Source of the DNA: Phaeovulum vinaykumarii
GTDB taxonomy: Bacteria > Pseudomonadota > Alphaproteobacteria > Rhodobacterales > Rhodobacteraceae
DNA: 64,000 nt
Reading direction: 5' to 3'
NCBI RefSeq assembly: GCF_900156695.1
Contig: NZ_FTOM01000003.1
Coordinates: 62,001-126,000 of the forward strand
Shown in pieces: positions 49,749 through 58,318 of this stretch (positions are counted from its first letter, which is position 1; every line of letters starts with the position of its first letter). Under the pieces are notes generated by a model. It was not told the DNA's origin. It was given only the letters and a program-made list of their open reading frames with translations, and searched no databases. A program made the translations under genes and the position numbers.

Positions 49749-51040
49749 ACCTGCGCGCCGTTTCGATGTTCGCCGCCATGGCGGCGCTGATCGTGCTCGA
49801 GGGGATGATCTCGGGCTGGAACACCGCGCTCGGGCTTCTGAACATGGGGCTGATCTCGGCCATCATGGCGCTCGGGGTCAACATGCAATGGGGCTATGCC
49901 GGGCTCTTCAACGCCGGCGTCGTGGGCTTCGTGGCGCTGGGCGGTCTGGCGCCGGTGCTGATTGCCATGCCGCCGACGCCGGGCGCCTTTTCGGCGGGCG
50001 GCTGGGGGATCCTGCTGGCCTTTGCGGTGGCCATCGTCACGCTGGCGGTGGCGATCTGGCTCAATCGCAGGCTTCGGGGCGCGGCCCGCGCGCTGGCGAT
50101 GATCGCGGTGCTGGGGGCGGGCTTCTTCCTCTATCGCGCGATCTTCGATCCGGCCGTCGCCCTGGTCGAGGCGATCAACCCGGCCGGCACCGGCTATCTG
50201 GGCGGGCTGGGGTTGCCGGTCCTGCTGTCCTGGCCGGTTGGCGCGCTTCTGGCTGCGGGCGGCGCCTGGGTCATCGGCAAGACCGCGCTGGGGCTGCGCT
50301 CGGATTATCTGGCCATCGCCACGCTGGGCATCGGCGAGATCATCGTGTCGATCCTGCGCAACGAGGATTGGCTGGCCCGCGGCGTCAAGAACGTCAACGG
50401 CATCCCGCGGCCCGTCCCCTACGAGATCGACCTCCAGAATTCGCCCGCCTTCGTCGAACGCGCCGCGGCCTTCGGGCTCGATCCGGTGACGGCCTCGACG
50501 CTGGCGGTCAAGCTGGGCTATGCGGCGCTGTTCATCGTGGTGCTGGGGGCGCTGATCTGGCTGTCGGAAATGGCGCTCAAATCGCCCTGGGGACGCATGA
50601 TGCGCGCCATCCGCGACAACGAGACCGCCGCCGCCGCCATGGGCAAGAACGTCACCGCGCGCCACTTGCAGATCTTCATCCTGGGCTCGGCGGTCTGCGG
50701 GCTGGCCGGCGCGATGCTGATCACGCTGGACGGGCAGATGACGCCGGGCACCTACAACCCGTTGCGCTTCACCTTCCTGATCTGGGTGATGGTGATCGTG
50801 GGCGGCTCGGGCTCGAACTGGGGCGCGGTGCTGGGCGGCATGCTGGTGTGGTTCCTGTGGGTCAAGGTCGAACCCTGGGGCCAGGCGCTGATGCAGTTGA
50901 TCACCTCGGGCATGGCCGATGGCTCGGCGCTCAAGGCGCATCTGCTGGCCTCGGCGGCGCATATGCGGCTGATGACGATGGGGCTGATCCTGCTGCTGGT
51001 GCTGCGCTTCTCGCCGCGCGGGCTGATCCCCGGCCGCTGA
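49745..51040 (+). CDS. livM: LivM-type ABC transporter permease
   Basis: The second permease, 431 residues with about ten hydrophobic helices, longer than LivH as usual. Family segments include LNMGLISAIMALGVNMQWGYAGLFNAG-like start region (read in part as LGVNMQWGYAGLFNAG), SDYLAIATLGIGEIIVSI, the EAA-like loop WGRMMRAIRDNETAAAAMGK and FLIWVMVIVGGSGSNWG. It overlaps livH by 4 nt and is followed by a perfect terminator, marking the operon end. Confidence 0.94.
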   Translation: MNLRAVSMFAAMAALIVLEGMISGWNTALGLLNMGLISAIMALGVNMQWGYAGLFNAGVVGFVALGGLAPVLIAMPPTPGAFSAGGWGILLAFAVAIVTLAVAIWLNRRLRGAARALAMIAVLGAGFFLYRAIFDPAVALVEAINPAGTGYLGGLGLPVLLSWPVGALLAAGGAWVIGKTALGLRSDYLAIATLGIGEIIVSILRNEDWLARGVKNVNGIPRPVPYEIDLQNSPAFVERAAAFGLDPVTASTLAVKLGYAALFIVVLGALIWLSEMALKSPWGRMMRAIRDNETAAAAMGKNVTARHLQIFILGSAVCGLAGAMLITLDGQMTPGTYNPLRFTFLIWVMVIVGGSGSNWGAVLGGMLVWFLWVKVEPWGQALMQLITSGMADGSALKAHLLASAAHMRLMTMGLILLLVLRFSPRGLIPGR

Positions 51041-51063
51041 GGCCAGCGCCCTGTCCCGAAACG

Positions 51064-51100
51064 AAACGCCGCGAGGGTTCCCCCCCCTCGCGGCGTTTTT
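51064..51100 (+). terminator. Terminator of the liv operon
   Basis: AAACGCCGCGAGGG (51064-51077) pairs perfectly with CCCTCGCGGCGTTT (51085-51098), loop of 7, with a TTTTT run (51096-51100). A 14-bp textbook terminator. Confidence 0.95.
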
Positions 51101-51122
51101 CCTTGGGGCGGGCCGGACACGG

Positions 51123-51154
51123 AAAAACGCGCGCGCCGGGACAGGCGCGCGCGT
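51123..51154 (-). terminator. Terminator of rpoH
   Basis: On the minus strand ACGCGCGCGCC (51154-51144) pairs with GGCGCGCGCGT (51037-offset arm 51037 not used; arm at 51137-51127), then TTTTT. An 11-bp GC stem about 40 nt past the rpoH stop, back-to-back with the liv terminator. Confidence 0.85.
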
Positions 51155-51191
51155 CAGATCGTGCGGGATTGGGGCGCGCGCGGCGCGGGCC

Positions 51192-52097
51192 TCAGGCCTC
51201 GGCGCTCTCCAGGATGCCCTTCTCGCGCGCCATCTCCTGCATGCGGGCCTGAAGCTTCTCGAAGGCGCGGACCTCGATCTGGCGGATCCGCTCGCGCGAG
51301 ACGCCATAGCGCGCCGACAGATCCTCGAGCGTCAGCGGATCGTCGCGCAGCCGCCGTTCCATCAGAACGTCGCGTTCGCGTTCGTTGAGCACATCCATCG
51401 CCGCACCCAGCATCTCGCGGCGGGCGCGCAGCTCGTCTTCCTCGGCATAGCTTTCGGCGGTGTTGGCCTCGGTATCCTCAAGCCAGTCCTGCCATTGCGT
51501 CGCCCCGTCGCCATCGGCCGAGCCGATCTGCGCATTGAGCGAGGCATCCGACGCCGACAGACGCCGGTTCATGGCGATGACCTCATCTTCGGTCACGTTC
51601 AGATCATGGGCGATGCGGGCCACGTTCTCGGGGCGCAGATCGCCATCCTCGAGCGCGCCGATCCGCGCCTTGGCCTTGCGCAGGTTGAAGAACAGCTTCT
51701 TCTGCGCCGAGGTCGTGCCCAGCTTCACCAGGCTCCAGGAACGCAGGATGTATTCCTGAATGGCGGCGCGGATCCACCACATCGCATAGGTGGCCAGCCG
51801 GAACCCTTTTTCCGGGTCGAACCGCTTGACCGCCTGCATCAGGCCCACGTTGGCCTCCGAGATCACCTCGGCCTGCGGCAGCCCATAGCCGCGGTAGCCC
51901 ATGGCGATCTTGGCGGCCAGCCGCAGATGCGAGGTGACAAGCTGATGCGCGGCCTCGGTATCCTGATCCTCTACCCAGCGCTTGGCCAGCATGTATTCCT
52001 GTTCAGGCTCCAGCAGCGGGAACTTCCGGATTTCCTGAAGATAACGGTTCAGCCCCTGTTCGGGACTCGGGGCGGGAAGATTGGCGTAACTGGTCAT
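51192..52097 (-). CDS. rpoH: RNA polymerase sigma-32 factor
   Basis: Heat-shock sigma factor, 301 residues. Region 1.2/2.1 reads LNRYLQEIRKFPLLEPEQEY, region 2.2-2.4 contains YGLPQAEVISEANVGLMQAV and FDPEKGFRLATYAMWWIRAA, the RpoH-specific box AQKKLFFNLRKAKARIG is present, and region 4.2 carries SARYGVSRERIRQIEVRAFE. GGGAGAA precedes the ATG at 52097; a frame open to 52193 lacks support. A long inverted repeat lies 100-140 nt upstream. Rhodobacter species often have two RpoH proteins (RpoHI and RpoHII); which of them this is cannot be settled here, though its RpoH box and N-terminus look RpoHI-like. Confidence 0.95.
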   Translation of the reverse strand: MTSYANLPAPSPEQGLNRYLQEIRKFPLLEPEQEYMLAKRWVEDQDTEAAHQLVTSHLRLAAKIAMGYRGYGLPQAEVISEANVGLMQAVKRFDPEKGFRLATYAMWWIRAAIQEYILRSWSLVKLGTTSAQKKLFFNLRKAKARIGALEDGDLRPENVARIAHDLNVTEDEVIAMNRRLSASDASLNAQIGSADGDGATQWQDWLEDTEANTAESYAEEDELRARREMLGAAMDVLNERERDVLMERRLRDDPLTLEDLSARYGVSRERIRQIEVRAFEKLQARMQEMAREKGILESAEA

Positions 52098-52196
52098 GCT
52101 GCGTCGTTCTCCCTTGTTCGTGCGCGCCCCCAAAAGGGGCCAGGCGCGGTCCAGACCGGCACCTTCGCGGGACGCGTTGCCCGGCGCAACCACTTA

Positions 52197-52238
52197 TGCG
52201 ACGGAAACTGAACGGAAGATGAACGGCTTTCCGTCGCA
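52197..52238 (-). promoter_or_regulatory. 11-bp inverted repeat upstream of rpoH
   Basis: TGCGACGGAAA (52197-52207) and TTTCCGTCGCA (52228-52238) are perfectly inverted around 20 nt that themselves contain the direct repeat GAACGG. No U tract follows, so a terminator is unlikely; an operator or a 5'-UTR hairpin (possibly temperature-sensitive) of rpoH is more likely. Confidence 0.5.
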
Positions 52239-52323
52239 ACACAAGCGGCGATGACGCGAGCGTGATCGCCCCCCAATCCGCCGCCGACCCGCCCGATCCG
52301 CCGCCGGCGCCGGGATCCCGCCC

Positions 52324-53658
52324 TCAGGCGCTGCGGTCCAGCATGGCGCCTTCGGAAAGAACGCTCATGGGGGTCATGCCCCCGGTCACGGCGATCATCC
52401 CCGCATCCCTGACGCCGGTGAAGGTGATCGCGCCGCCCGTGCCCATGCGCAGCGTCAGGCTGTCCTCGCCGCGTTCGACCGAAAAGCTGCCCGCGCGCGC
52501 ATCGAGCCGCACCACCACCTCGGTCCCGGCGCCAAGTGCCACCTGATCGTTGCCGTCGCCCGCGGACCAGACCAGGCCGACCGTGCCACCCTCGAGACGG
52601 ATCGAATCGTCGCCCGTGCCGCCCGCCACCTCGATCGGGCCCTGGGACGCGACGCGGATCGTGTCATTGCCGGCGCCGCCATCGACACCGCCCACGAGCG
52701 CCGTGGCCGCCATGCGCCCTTCGGTCGTGGACAGATCCGGCATGGACGGCGCAAATCCGACAAACCCATCCGCCCGGCCCGCGGTGGCGGTCACGTCGAT
52801 CACATCGTCGCCGTCATCGCCATGGATGCCCGCCACCAGATCGGCCGAGATGCGGATCGCGTCATTGCCCGCCCCGGCATAGACGCTTTCGACCACATGG
52901 GCGTTGATCGCCACCGCATCGGCACCGCCGCCGGTATAGACGCTGTCCACATATCGGGCGTTGATCGCCACCGCATCCGTTCCTGCCCGGCCCTGCGGCG
53001 TATGGCGCGCGTCATTGTCGGTGTAGACGCTGCGCACCACGTTGCCGGTGATCGCCACCACGTCGGAATCGTTGCCGGTGTAGATGCTCTCGACCAGATC
53101 GGCCTCGATCGCCACCACATCGTCGCCGCCGTCGGTGTAGACGCTGCCGACCTCGCCCGCGCGCAGCGCCAGCTGGTCGTCAAGCCGGGCGTCGTTGTAA
53201 TAGCGCTGCGGCGAGAGGCCCGCCTTGTCGTCGGTATAGACCCCGACGATCCGATCGGCCGAGGCCGCAAGCGTCACCCCGCCCTTGCCCGAGGCCGCAC
53301 CATGGATCAGCGCCAGAACCGTGCCTTCAGGGGCCGTGCCCGTCGACATCATCAGCCGGTCGAGCGCCTTGCCCAGCTCCGCCGCGCGAGCCCTGAGGCG
53401 CGTGGCCTCGCGGCTGCTGACGGCGCCGGTCCGGCGGCCGGTGGTCGCGCCCGTGTCGGTGCCCGTGACGGAGCCGGTCCCGGAGCGGCTGCCCAAGGCG
53501 GGCGCCCCGGCGCTGACGGCCTCGATATGCGCGGTGTTCGCGGCGAATTCGGCGGCGCGGACCTTCTCGTCCTCGGCATAGAGGCTGGCGACATCCTGCC
53601 GTGGCCGCGGGGCCGTCGAGACAAGCGCAAGGGCGGTGGTGGAAGAATTCATCGTCAT
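52324..53658 (-). CDS. RTX-like repeat protein of unknown function
   Basis: I cannot name this protein. It is 444 residues from an ATG at 53658 (AAGGG upstream). The N-terminal 120 residues are helical and charged with a Thr/Gly-rich low-complexity stretch (SGTGSVTGTDTGATTG). From about residue 135 to 290 there are about seven repeats of about 19 residues with the pattern V-x-S-V-Y-T-G-x-G-x-D-A-V-A-I-N-A (for example YVDSVYTGGGADAVAINAH and VVESVYAGAGNDAIRISAD); after that come shorter RTX-like turns (GGAGNDTIRV, GGTGDDSIRL, AGDGNDQVAL). The fold is probably a calcium-binding parallel beta-roll. There is no signal peptide and no adjacent type I secretion gene. Confidence 0.75.
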   Translation of the reverse strand: MTMNSSTTALALVSTAPRPRQDVASLYAEDEKVRAAEFAANTAHIEAVSAGAPALGSRSGTGSVTGTDTGATTGRRTGAVSSREATRLRARAAELGKALDRLMMSTGTAPEGTVLALIHGAASGKGGVTLAASADRIVGVYTDDKAGLSPQRYYNDARLDDQLALRAGEVGSVYTDGGDDVVAIEADLVESIYTGNDSDVVAITGNVVRSVYTDNDARHTPQGRAGTDAVAINARYVDSVYTGGGADAVAINAHVVESVYAGAGNDAIRISADLVAGIHGDDGDDVIDVTATAGRADGFVGFAPSMPDLSTTEGRMAATALVGGVDGGAGNDTIRVASQGPIEVAGGTGDDSIRLEGGTVGLVWSAGDGNDQVALGAGTEVVVRLDARAGSFSVERGEDSLTLRMGTGGAITFTGVRDAGMIAVTGGMTPMSVLSEGAMLDRSA

Positions 53659-53716
53659 GGCAAGGCCCTTTGGGGACATACCCGCGAAAGCCTGAACCGG
53701 AAAGGCAAAGGCCGCC

Positions 53717-54766
53717 TTAATCCGCCCCCGCGCCCTGCCGCAGAAGTGCCAGCAATTGCGCGAAATCGGCGGGCAGGGGCGAGGTGAAGCGCAGATCCTC
53801 GCCGCTGAGGGGGTGGGTGAAGCCCAGCGTCGCGGCATGGAGCGCCTGACGCGGAAAGGCCGCAACCGCCTCGGCCGCCGCCGCGCCCAGCGTGCGCGCC
53901 GAAACCCGGCGCTTGCCGCCATAGGTCGGGTCGCCCACAAGGCCATGCCCGGCATAGGCCATATGCACGCGGATCTGATGCGTGCGCCCGGTCTCGAGCC
54001 AGCAATCGACCCGCGCCACCGCCCCGGCAAAGCCTTCAAGCACCTGCGCGCGCGTCACCGCATGGCGGCCGCCCTCGAACAGCACCGCCTGGCGCTGGCG
54101 GTCGGTCGGGTGGCGCGCCAGCTGCGAGGCAATGCGCAGGATGCCGCCCGTCTCGAAGCCCACCCCGCGCAGGCCGCGCAACCGCGGATCGGCGGCCGAG
54201 GGCACGCCATGGACCAGCGCCTGGTAATGACGGTGGACGGTATGGGCCTCGAACTGGCGGGCCAGCCCGTGATGGGCCCGGTCGGATTTGGCGACAACCA
54301 GCAGACCCGAGGTGTCCTTGTCGATCCGGTGCACGATGCCGGGACGTTTCTCGCCGCCCACGCCCGAGAGATTGTCGCCGCAATGATGCAGAAGCGCATT
54401 GACCAGCGTGCCGTCGGGCGCACCCGGCGCGGGATGCACGACCAGCCCCGCGGGCTTGTCGATGACGATCAGATCGTCGTCCTCCCAGACGATGTCGAGC
54501 GCGATGGCCTCGGGGCGGGCGCGGGCCTCGCGGGCGGGCTGGAGGGTGATGGTATAGACCTCGCCCTCGGCCACGCGCGCCTTGAGATCCGCGACCGGCC
54601 CCGCGGGGCCTGCCACGGCACCTTCGGCGATCAGACGGGCCAGCCGCGAGCGCGAGATCGCCGCTTCCTCTGGAATTTCGCCGGCCAGCGCCTTATCAAG
54701 ACGCGCGGGCGGGTTTGGCCCGATCACCACCCGGAGGATGCGTTCGCCGATGCCCGAGTCGTCCAT
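53717..54766 (-). CDS. rluD: RluD-type 23S rRNA pseudouridine synthase
   Basis: Makes pseudouridine in 23S rRNA helix 69. The 349-residue protein has an N-terminal S4 RNA-binding domain (ARLDKALAGEIPEEAAISRS, RLARLIAEGAV), DLIVIDKPAGLVVHPAPGAP and the catalytic loop VHRIDKDTSGLLVV with Asp152, plus GRTHQIRVHMAYAGH. The VVHP...DGTLVNALLHH region matches RluD more than RluA or RluC. The start ATG at 54766 overlaps the start codon of the divergent gene, and no strong Shine-Dalgarno sequence is seen. Confidence 0.92.
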   Translation of the reverse strand: MDDSGIGERILRVVIGPNPPARLDKALAGEIPEEAAISRSRLARLIAEGAVAGPAGPVADLKARVAEGEVYTITLQPAREARARPEAIALDIVWEDDDLIVIDKPAGLVVHPAPGAPDGTLVNALLHHCGDNLSGVGGEKRPGIVHRIDKDTSGLLVVAKSDRAHHGLARQFEAHTVHRHYQALVHGVPSAADPRLRGLRGVGFETGGILRIASQLARHPTDRQRQAVLFEGGRHAVTRAQVLEGFAGAVARVDCWLETGRTHQIRVHMAYAGHGLVGDPTYGGKRRVSARTLGAAAAEAVAAFPRQALHAATLGFTHPLSGEDLRFTSPLPADFAQLLALLRQGAGAD

Positions 54767-55118
54767 GTCCGAGATCCCGCCCGACGCGCCCGATGCGCGC
54801 CCCCCCGAAGTGCGTTTCCTGAAGATCCTGGTGACGGTGCTGACCGCGACCATGATTGCGGGCCTTGTAACGATCATCGCGCTGCTTGTCATCCGCCTGC
54901 CGGGGGGCGGCGGCACTGGCGCGGCGCCTGGCGTCACCTACCGGTTGCCCCCGACGCTGGCGCTGCCCGAAGGGGTGCGCCCCGCGGCCGTCAGCTTCAC
55001 CGCCACGGGCCAGATCGTGATCCTGACCGAAACCGATGACCCGGCCCGCCCCGGCACGGTGCTTCTCTACGGGGCCGACGGCGCCTTGCGCGGACAGGCC
55101 GAGCTGCGCGCGCCCTGA
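54765..55118 (+). CDS. Small single-pass membrane protein (DUF6476-like)
   Basis: A 117-residue protein with a short acidic N-terminus, one transmembrane helix (VTVLTATMIAGLVTIIALLVI, residues about 22-42) and an external domain of about 70 residues (PEGVRPAAVSFTATGQIVIL and so on). It resembles small Rhodobacteraceae proteins filed as DUF6476, of unknown function; that comparison is from memory. The ATG overlaps the rluD ATG on the other strand (both use the sequence CATG). In-frame ATGs at 54738 and 54750 are alternatives, the latter with GGAGG at a long spacing. Confidence 0.75.
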   Translation: MSEIPPDAPDARPPEVRFLKILVTVLTATMIAGLVTIIALLVIRLPGGGGTGAAPGVTYRLPPTLALPEGVRPAAVSFTATGQIVILTETDDPARPGTVLLYGADGALRGQAELRAP

Positions 55119-55145
55119 GCCGAGCCCCGTCTCGCGCGCAGCCCG

Positions 55146-57860
55146 TCAGCGCGCCGCCTGCACCCGCGCGCCGCGGCGGCGCAGCGGCAGGCTGACGCGA
55201 AAGGCCGCGCCGCCCTGGCCGGGAAGATAGTCGATGCTGCCGCCCAGATTGGCCATGATCTCGCGGCAGATGGCCAGCCCCAGCCCCGCGCCCCCGGCCC
55301 CCGCCGGATCGCCCAGCCGCGCGAATTTCTCGAAGATCACCGCCTGCGATTTCTTGGGAATGCCCGAGCCGTTGTCGATGAAATCGACCTCGACCCTCTC
55401 ACCGCGCCGGTTGACCTCGATCCGCAGCACCGCGCGGTCGGCATCGCAATATTTGCGCGCATTCGAGATCAGGTTGATGAACACCTGCACCAGCCGGTCG
55501 GTGTCGGTGAAGATGGCCATGTGCTCGGCGGGAAAGTCGCGCTCGATCTGGAAGGCGCGTTCGGGGCGCGTGGACGACGCCGCCATCGCCGCGCGCGAGA
55601 TCAGGTCGTGCAGGTTGGCCACGCCCACGTTCAGTTGCGCGCGCCGGTTTTCCAGAACGCTCAGGTCCAGCAGGTCATCGAGAAGCCGCGTCAGCCGGCG
55701 CGATTCCTCGTGGATGATCTCGGCATAGCGGGCGCGCATCTCCTCGGGCAGGTCGGGTTCCATCAGGATTTCCGAAAACGCCCGGATCGAGGTCATGGGC
55801 GTGCGCAATTCGTGGCTGATCTGGCTCAGGAAGCCGTCCTTCTGGATCGACAGCTCGGTCAGCTTGTCATTGGCCTCGCGCAGCGCGCGCGCGGTGCGCG
55901 CCAGCTCCTCGGACTTGGCCTCGAGACGGGCGGAATATTCCTTGATCTCGAGGGTTTCGCCTGCCACCGCAATCAGATCCTGGACCGAAACGGCGGCGCC
56001 GCGGCTGACCTGGGCAATCATCGCATGCGCCGTGGCCGCGCCGACCGACCCGGCCAGCTTGCGCTCCAGCCGGGTCAGGAATTCGGGCGTGGTATCGGGC
56101 AGGAAGCCCGCCTTGCCCTGCGCCGCCGCCTGCGTCTGGAAGAAGTCCTGCGCCACCTGCGCGCCCAGGATGCGCTGGGACATGGTCAGCAGATCCTCGG
56201 CCTCGGCGCCGGCGGTGCCGCGCCCCCAGGCGCCCGTGCCCGTGGTCTGGTCGAAGATGTTGACGAAGGCCAGCCCCTGGAGCCGCTCCATCGGGCCGGG
56301 CATCGTCACCAGCGAGCCCAGCGTGAACAGCGTGACATTGACCGACATCGACCACAAGAGCGCATGGAGCAGCGGATCGAGCCCCTCGATCCCGAAAAGC
56401 GCCTGCGGGCGCAGCCAGGACAGGCCGAAGGGACCATGGGTCATCACCGCCTGCGAGATCAGCCCGCCCTCCCCGACCGAAGGCAGGAACAGCGCATAGA
56501 GCCAGACCGCCAGCCCCCCGACAAGACCCGCCGCCGCGCCCCAATGCGTGGCCCCGCGCCAGTAGATCCCGCCCAGAAGCGCGGGCAGGATCTGCGCCGT
56601 GCCGACGAACGAGATCAGCCCGATCGCGGCCAGCGCCTCGGTCCCGCCCGAAAAGCGGTAATAGAAATAGCCAAGCGCCAGCACCCCGCCGATGGAGATG
56701 CGCCGCGACATCAGGACAAGGCCGCGCACATCGCCCAGATGGCCCGCCTGCCCCCGTCCCGGCCAGCGCAGCGCCAGCCACAGCGGCGTCACCACATGGT
56801 TCGACACCATCGTCGCCAGCGCGATCGAGGCCACGATCACCATCGAGGTGGCCGAGGAAAAGCCCCCCAGGAAGGCCAGCAGCGCCAGCATCCCCCGCCC
56901 CTCGGACAGGGGCAGCGTCAGCACGAAGAGATCGGGGTTCGCACCCGCGGGCATCCGCTCGAGGCCGACCACCGCGATCGGCAGCACGAAGAGGCTCATC
57001 AGCAGCAGATAGAGCGGGAAGGCCCAGCTGGCCGTGGCCAGGTGGCGCTCGTCGGCATTCTCGACCACCAGCACCTGGAACATGCGCGGCAACGTCAGCA
57101 CCGCCGCCCCCGCGACGAAGGTCAGCCCCGCCCAGCGGCCGAAATCGAGGTTCCATTCCGCCAGCCGCGAGGCGTCGATCCGCGCCAGCACCCCCGAGAC
57201 GCCGCCGCCCAGACCCCAGACGACGAAGATCCCCACCGCCAGCAGCGCCACCAGCTTGACCACGGCTTCCAGCGCGATGGCCGTGACCACCCCGTGATGG
57301 CGTTCGTTGGCGTCGAGATTGCGCGTGCCAAAGAGGATGGTGAACAACGCCAGCCCCCCCGCGACCCACAGCGCCGTCGCCCCCTGATCGGGCAGCGCCC
57401 AGCCCTCGGGCGTGTCCGAGGCAAAGACCCCGAAGGACAGCGTGACCGATTGCAATTGCAGCGCGATATAGGGCGTCGAGGCCAGCACCGCCATCGCGGT
57501 CACGATCACGCCCAGCAGGTTCGACTTGCCAAAGCGCGACGAGATCAGATCGGCGATCGAGGTGACGCGCTCGGCCCGGCCGATCCGCACCAGCTTGCGC
57601 AGGGCCCACCACCAGCCCACCAGAACCAGCGTCGGGCCCAGATAGATGGTGACGAATTCAAGCCCCGAGCGCGCTGCATAGCCGACCGCGCCATAAAAGG
57701 TCCAGGCGGTGCAATAGATCGACAGCGACAGCGTGTAGACCGGCGCCGAGCGCAGCCAGTTGGCGCGCCCGCGCAAGGCCCGGCCCTCGGCGGCAAAGGC
57801 CACGATGAAGAGGACCGACACATAGACAAGGCAGACCGCGACCAGCAGATCAAAGGGCAT
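55146..57860 (-). CDS. Sodium/solute symporter-histidine kinase fusion (CrbS/CbrA type)
   Basis: A 904-residue sensor kinase. Residues about 1-500 form an SLC5/SSS-type transporter domain of about 13 helices (LLVAVCLVYVSVLFIVAF, YTLSLSIYCTAWTFYGAVGY and others); a cytoplasmic linker with a coiled coil (IKEYSARLEAKSEELARTAR) leads to HisKA with LSQISHELRTPMTSIRAF (His683) and HATPase with NLISNARKYCD, DNGSGIP and GAGGAGLGLAI. Related CrbS and CbrA proteins sense acetate or histidine or carbon status and drive acs-type genes. The ATG at 57860 overlaps the stop of the preceding small gene. The partner is probably the response regulator two genes upstream. Confidence 0.93.
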   Translation of the reverse strand: MPFDLLVAVCLVYVSVLFIVAFAAEGRALRGRANWLRSAPVYTLSLSIYCTAWTFYGAVGYAARSGLEFVTIYLGPTLVLVGWWWALRKLVRIGRAERVTSIADLISSRFGKSNLLGVIVTAMAVLASTPYIALQLQSVTLSFGVFASDTPEGWALPDQGATALWVAGGLALFTILFGTRNLDANERHHGVVTAIALEAVVKLVALLAVGIFVVWGLGGGVSGVLARIDASRLAEWNLDFGRWAGLTFVAGAAVLTLPRMFQVLVVENADERHLATASWAFPLYLLLMSLFVLPIAVVGLERMPAGANPDLFVLTLPLSEGRGMLALLAFLGGFSSATSMVIVASIALATMVSNHVVTPLWLALRWPGRGQAGHLGDVRGLVLMSRRISIGGVLALGYFYYRFSGGTEALAAIGLISFVGTAQILPALLGGIYWRGATHWGAAAGLVGGLAVWLYALFLPSVGEGGLISQAVMTHGPFGLSWLRPQALFGIEGLDPLLHALLWSMSVNVTLFTLGSLVTMPGPMERLQGLAFVNIFDQTTGTGAWGRGTAGAEAEDLLTMSQRILGAQVAQDFFQTQAAAQGKAGFLPDTTPEFLTRLERKLAGSVGAATAHAMIAQVSRGAAVSVQDLIAVAGETLEIKEYSARLEAKSEELARTARALREANDKLTELSIQKDGFLSQISHELRTPMTSIRAFSEILMEPDLPEEMRARYAEIIHEESRRLTRLLDDLLDLSVLENRRAQLNVGVANLHDLISRAAMAASSTRPERAFQIERDFPAEHMAIFTDTDRLVQVFINLISNARKYCDADRAVLRIEVNRRGERVEVDFIDNGSGIPKKSQAVIFEKFARLGDPAGAGGAGLGLAICREIMANLGGSIDYLPGQGGAAFRVSLPLRRRGARVQAAR

Positions 57861-58318
57861 CAGCCGCGCCCTCCCGGCTTGGACGGGTCCAGGGGTGCGG
57901 GGGGCGCCGTGCGCTGCGTCTCGGGGTCCGTTTCGGGGCCAGGCGTGGTCTCGGGGCCAGGCGTGGTCTCGGTCTCGGTCTCGGGCGCAGGCACAAGCGA
58001 CGGCGGCGCCCCGCGGAAGGGACCGCCGCCCAGATGCGGCAGCACGACGGGACCGCCCTCGGGCTCTTCCTCGTCGGCCAGCGTCGGCGCCAGCCCCCGC
58101 GCCAGCAGCGCCGCGGCCACGATCAAGACCGCCCAGACCCCGAAAAGATAGATCGCGCCGCGCGCGGTGTCGGGCGCGGGCGAGCTCGCCGGCTGCCAGA
58201 GCGCCGGCACCATCCACAGCGCCAGCCCGAAGATCGGCAACAGCCGCGCGGCATCCATCATCCGCCGCCGCCGATAGGACCGGCGCGCCAGGAACAGGGG
58301 GGCCGTGGTCTTGGGCAT
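57860..58318 (-). CDS. Small membrane protein between response regulator and kinase
   Basis: A 152-residue protein, unknown family. It has two hydrophobic helices (LLPIFGLALWMVPALWQP and YLFGVWAVLIVAAALLARGL) with a short periplasmic loop, followed by a Pro/Glu/Thr-rich cytoplasmic tail. Many SSS and CbrA-type loci carry a comparable small two-helix protein, so it may be a transporter accessory. The tail is encoded by a perfect 18-bp tandem repeat (57933-57968), giving TTPGPETTPGPE. Overlaps of the start (58316-58318 with the RR stop) and stop (with the kinase start) show coupling. Confidence 0.7.
   Translation of the reverse strand: MPKTTAPLFLARRSYRRRRMMDAARLLPIFGLALWMVPALWQPASSPAPDTARGAIYLFGVWAVLIVAAALLARGLAPTLADEEEPEGGPVVLPHLGGGPFRGAPPSLVPAPETETETTPGPETTPGPETDPETQRTAPPAPLDPSKPGGRG
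57933..57980. repeat. Coding minisatellite
   Basis: TCGGGGCCAGGCGTGGTC occurs twice in perfect tandem (57933-57950 and 57951-57968), followed by two further TCGGTC hexamers, in frame within the tail of the small membrane protein. Copy number could vary between strains. Confidence 0.9.

Noticed and set aside
55521-58151. A long plus-strand open frame opposite the symporter-kinase gene
   Set aside because: Composed mostly of Arg/Gln/His/Gly with no motif; mirrors the real kinase gene.
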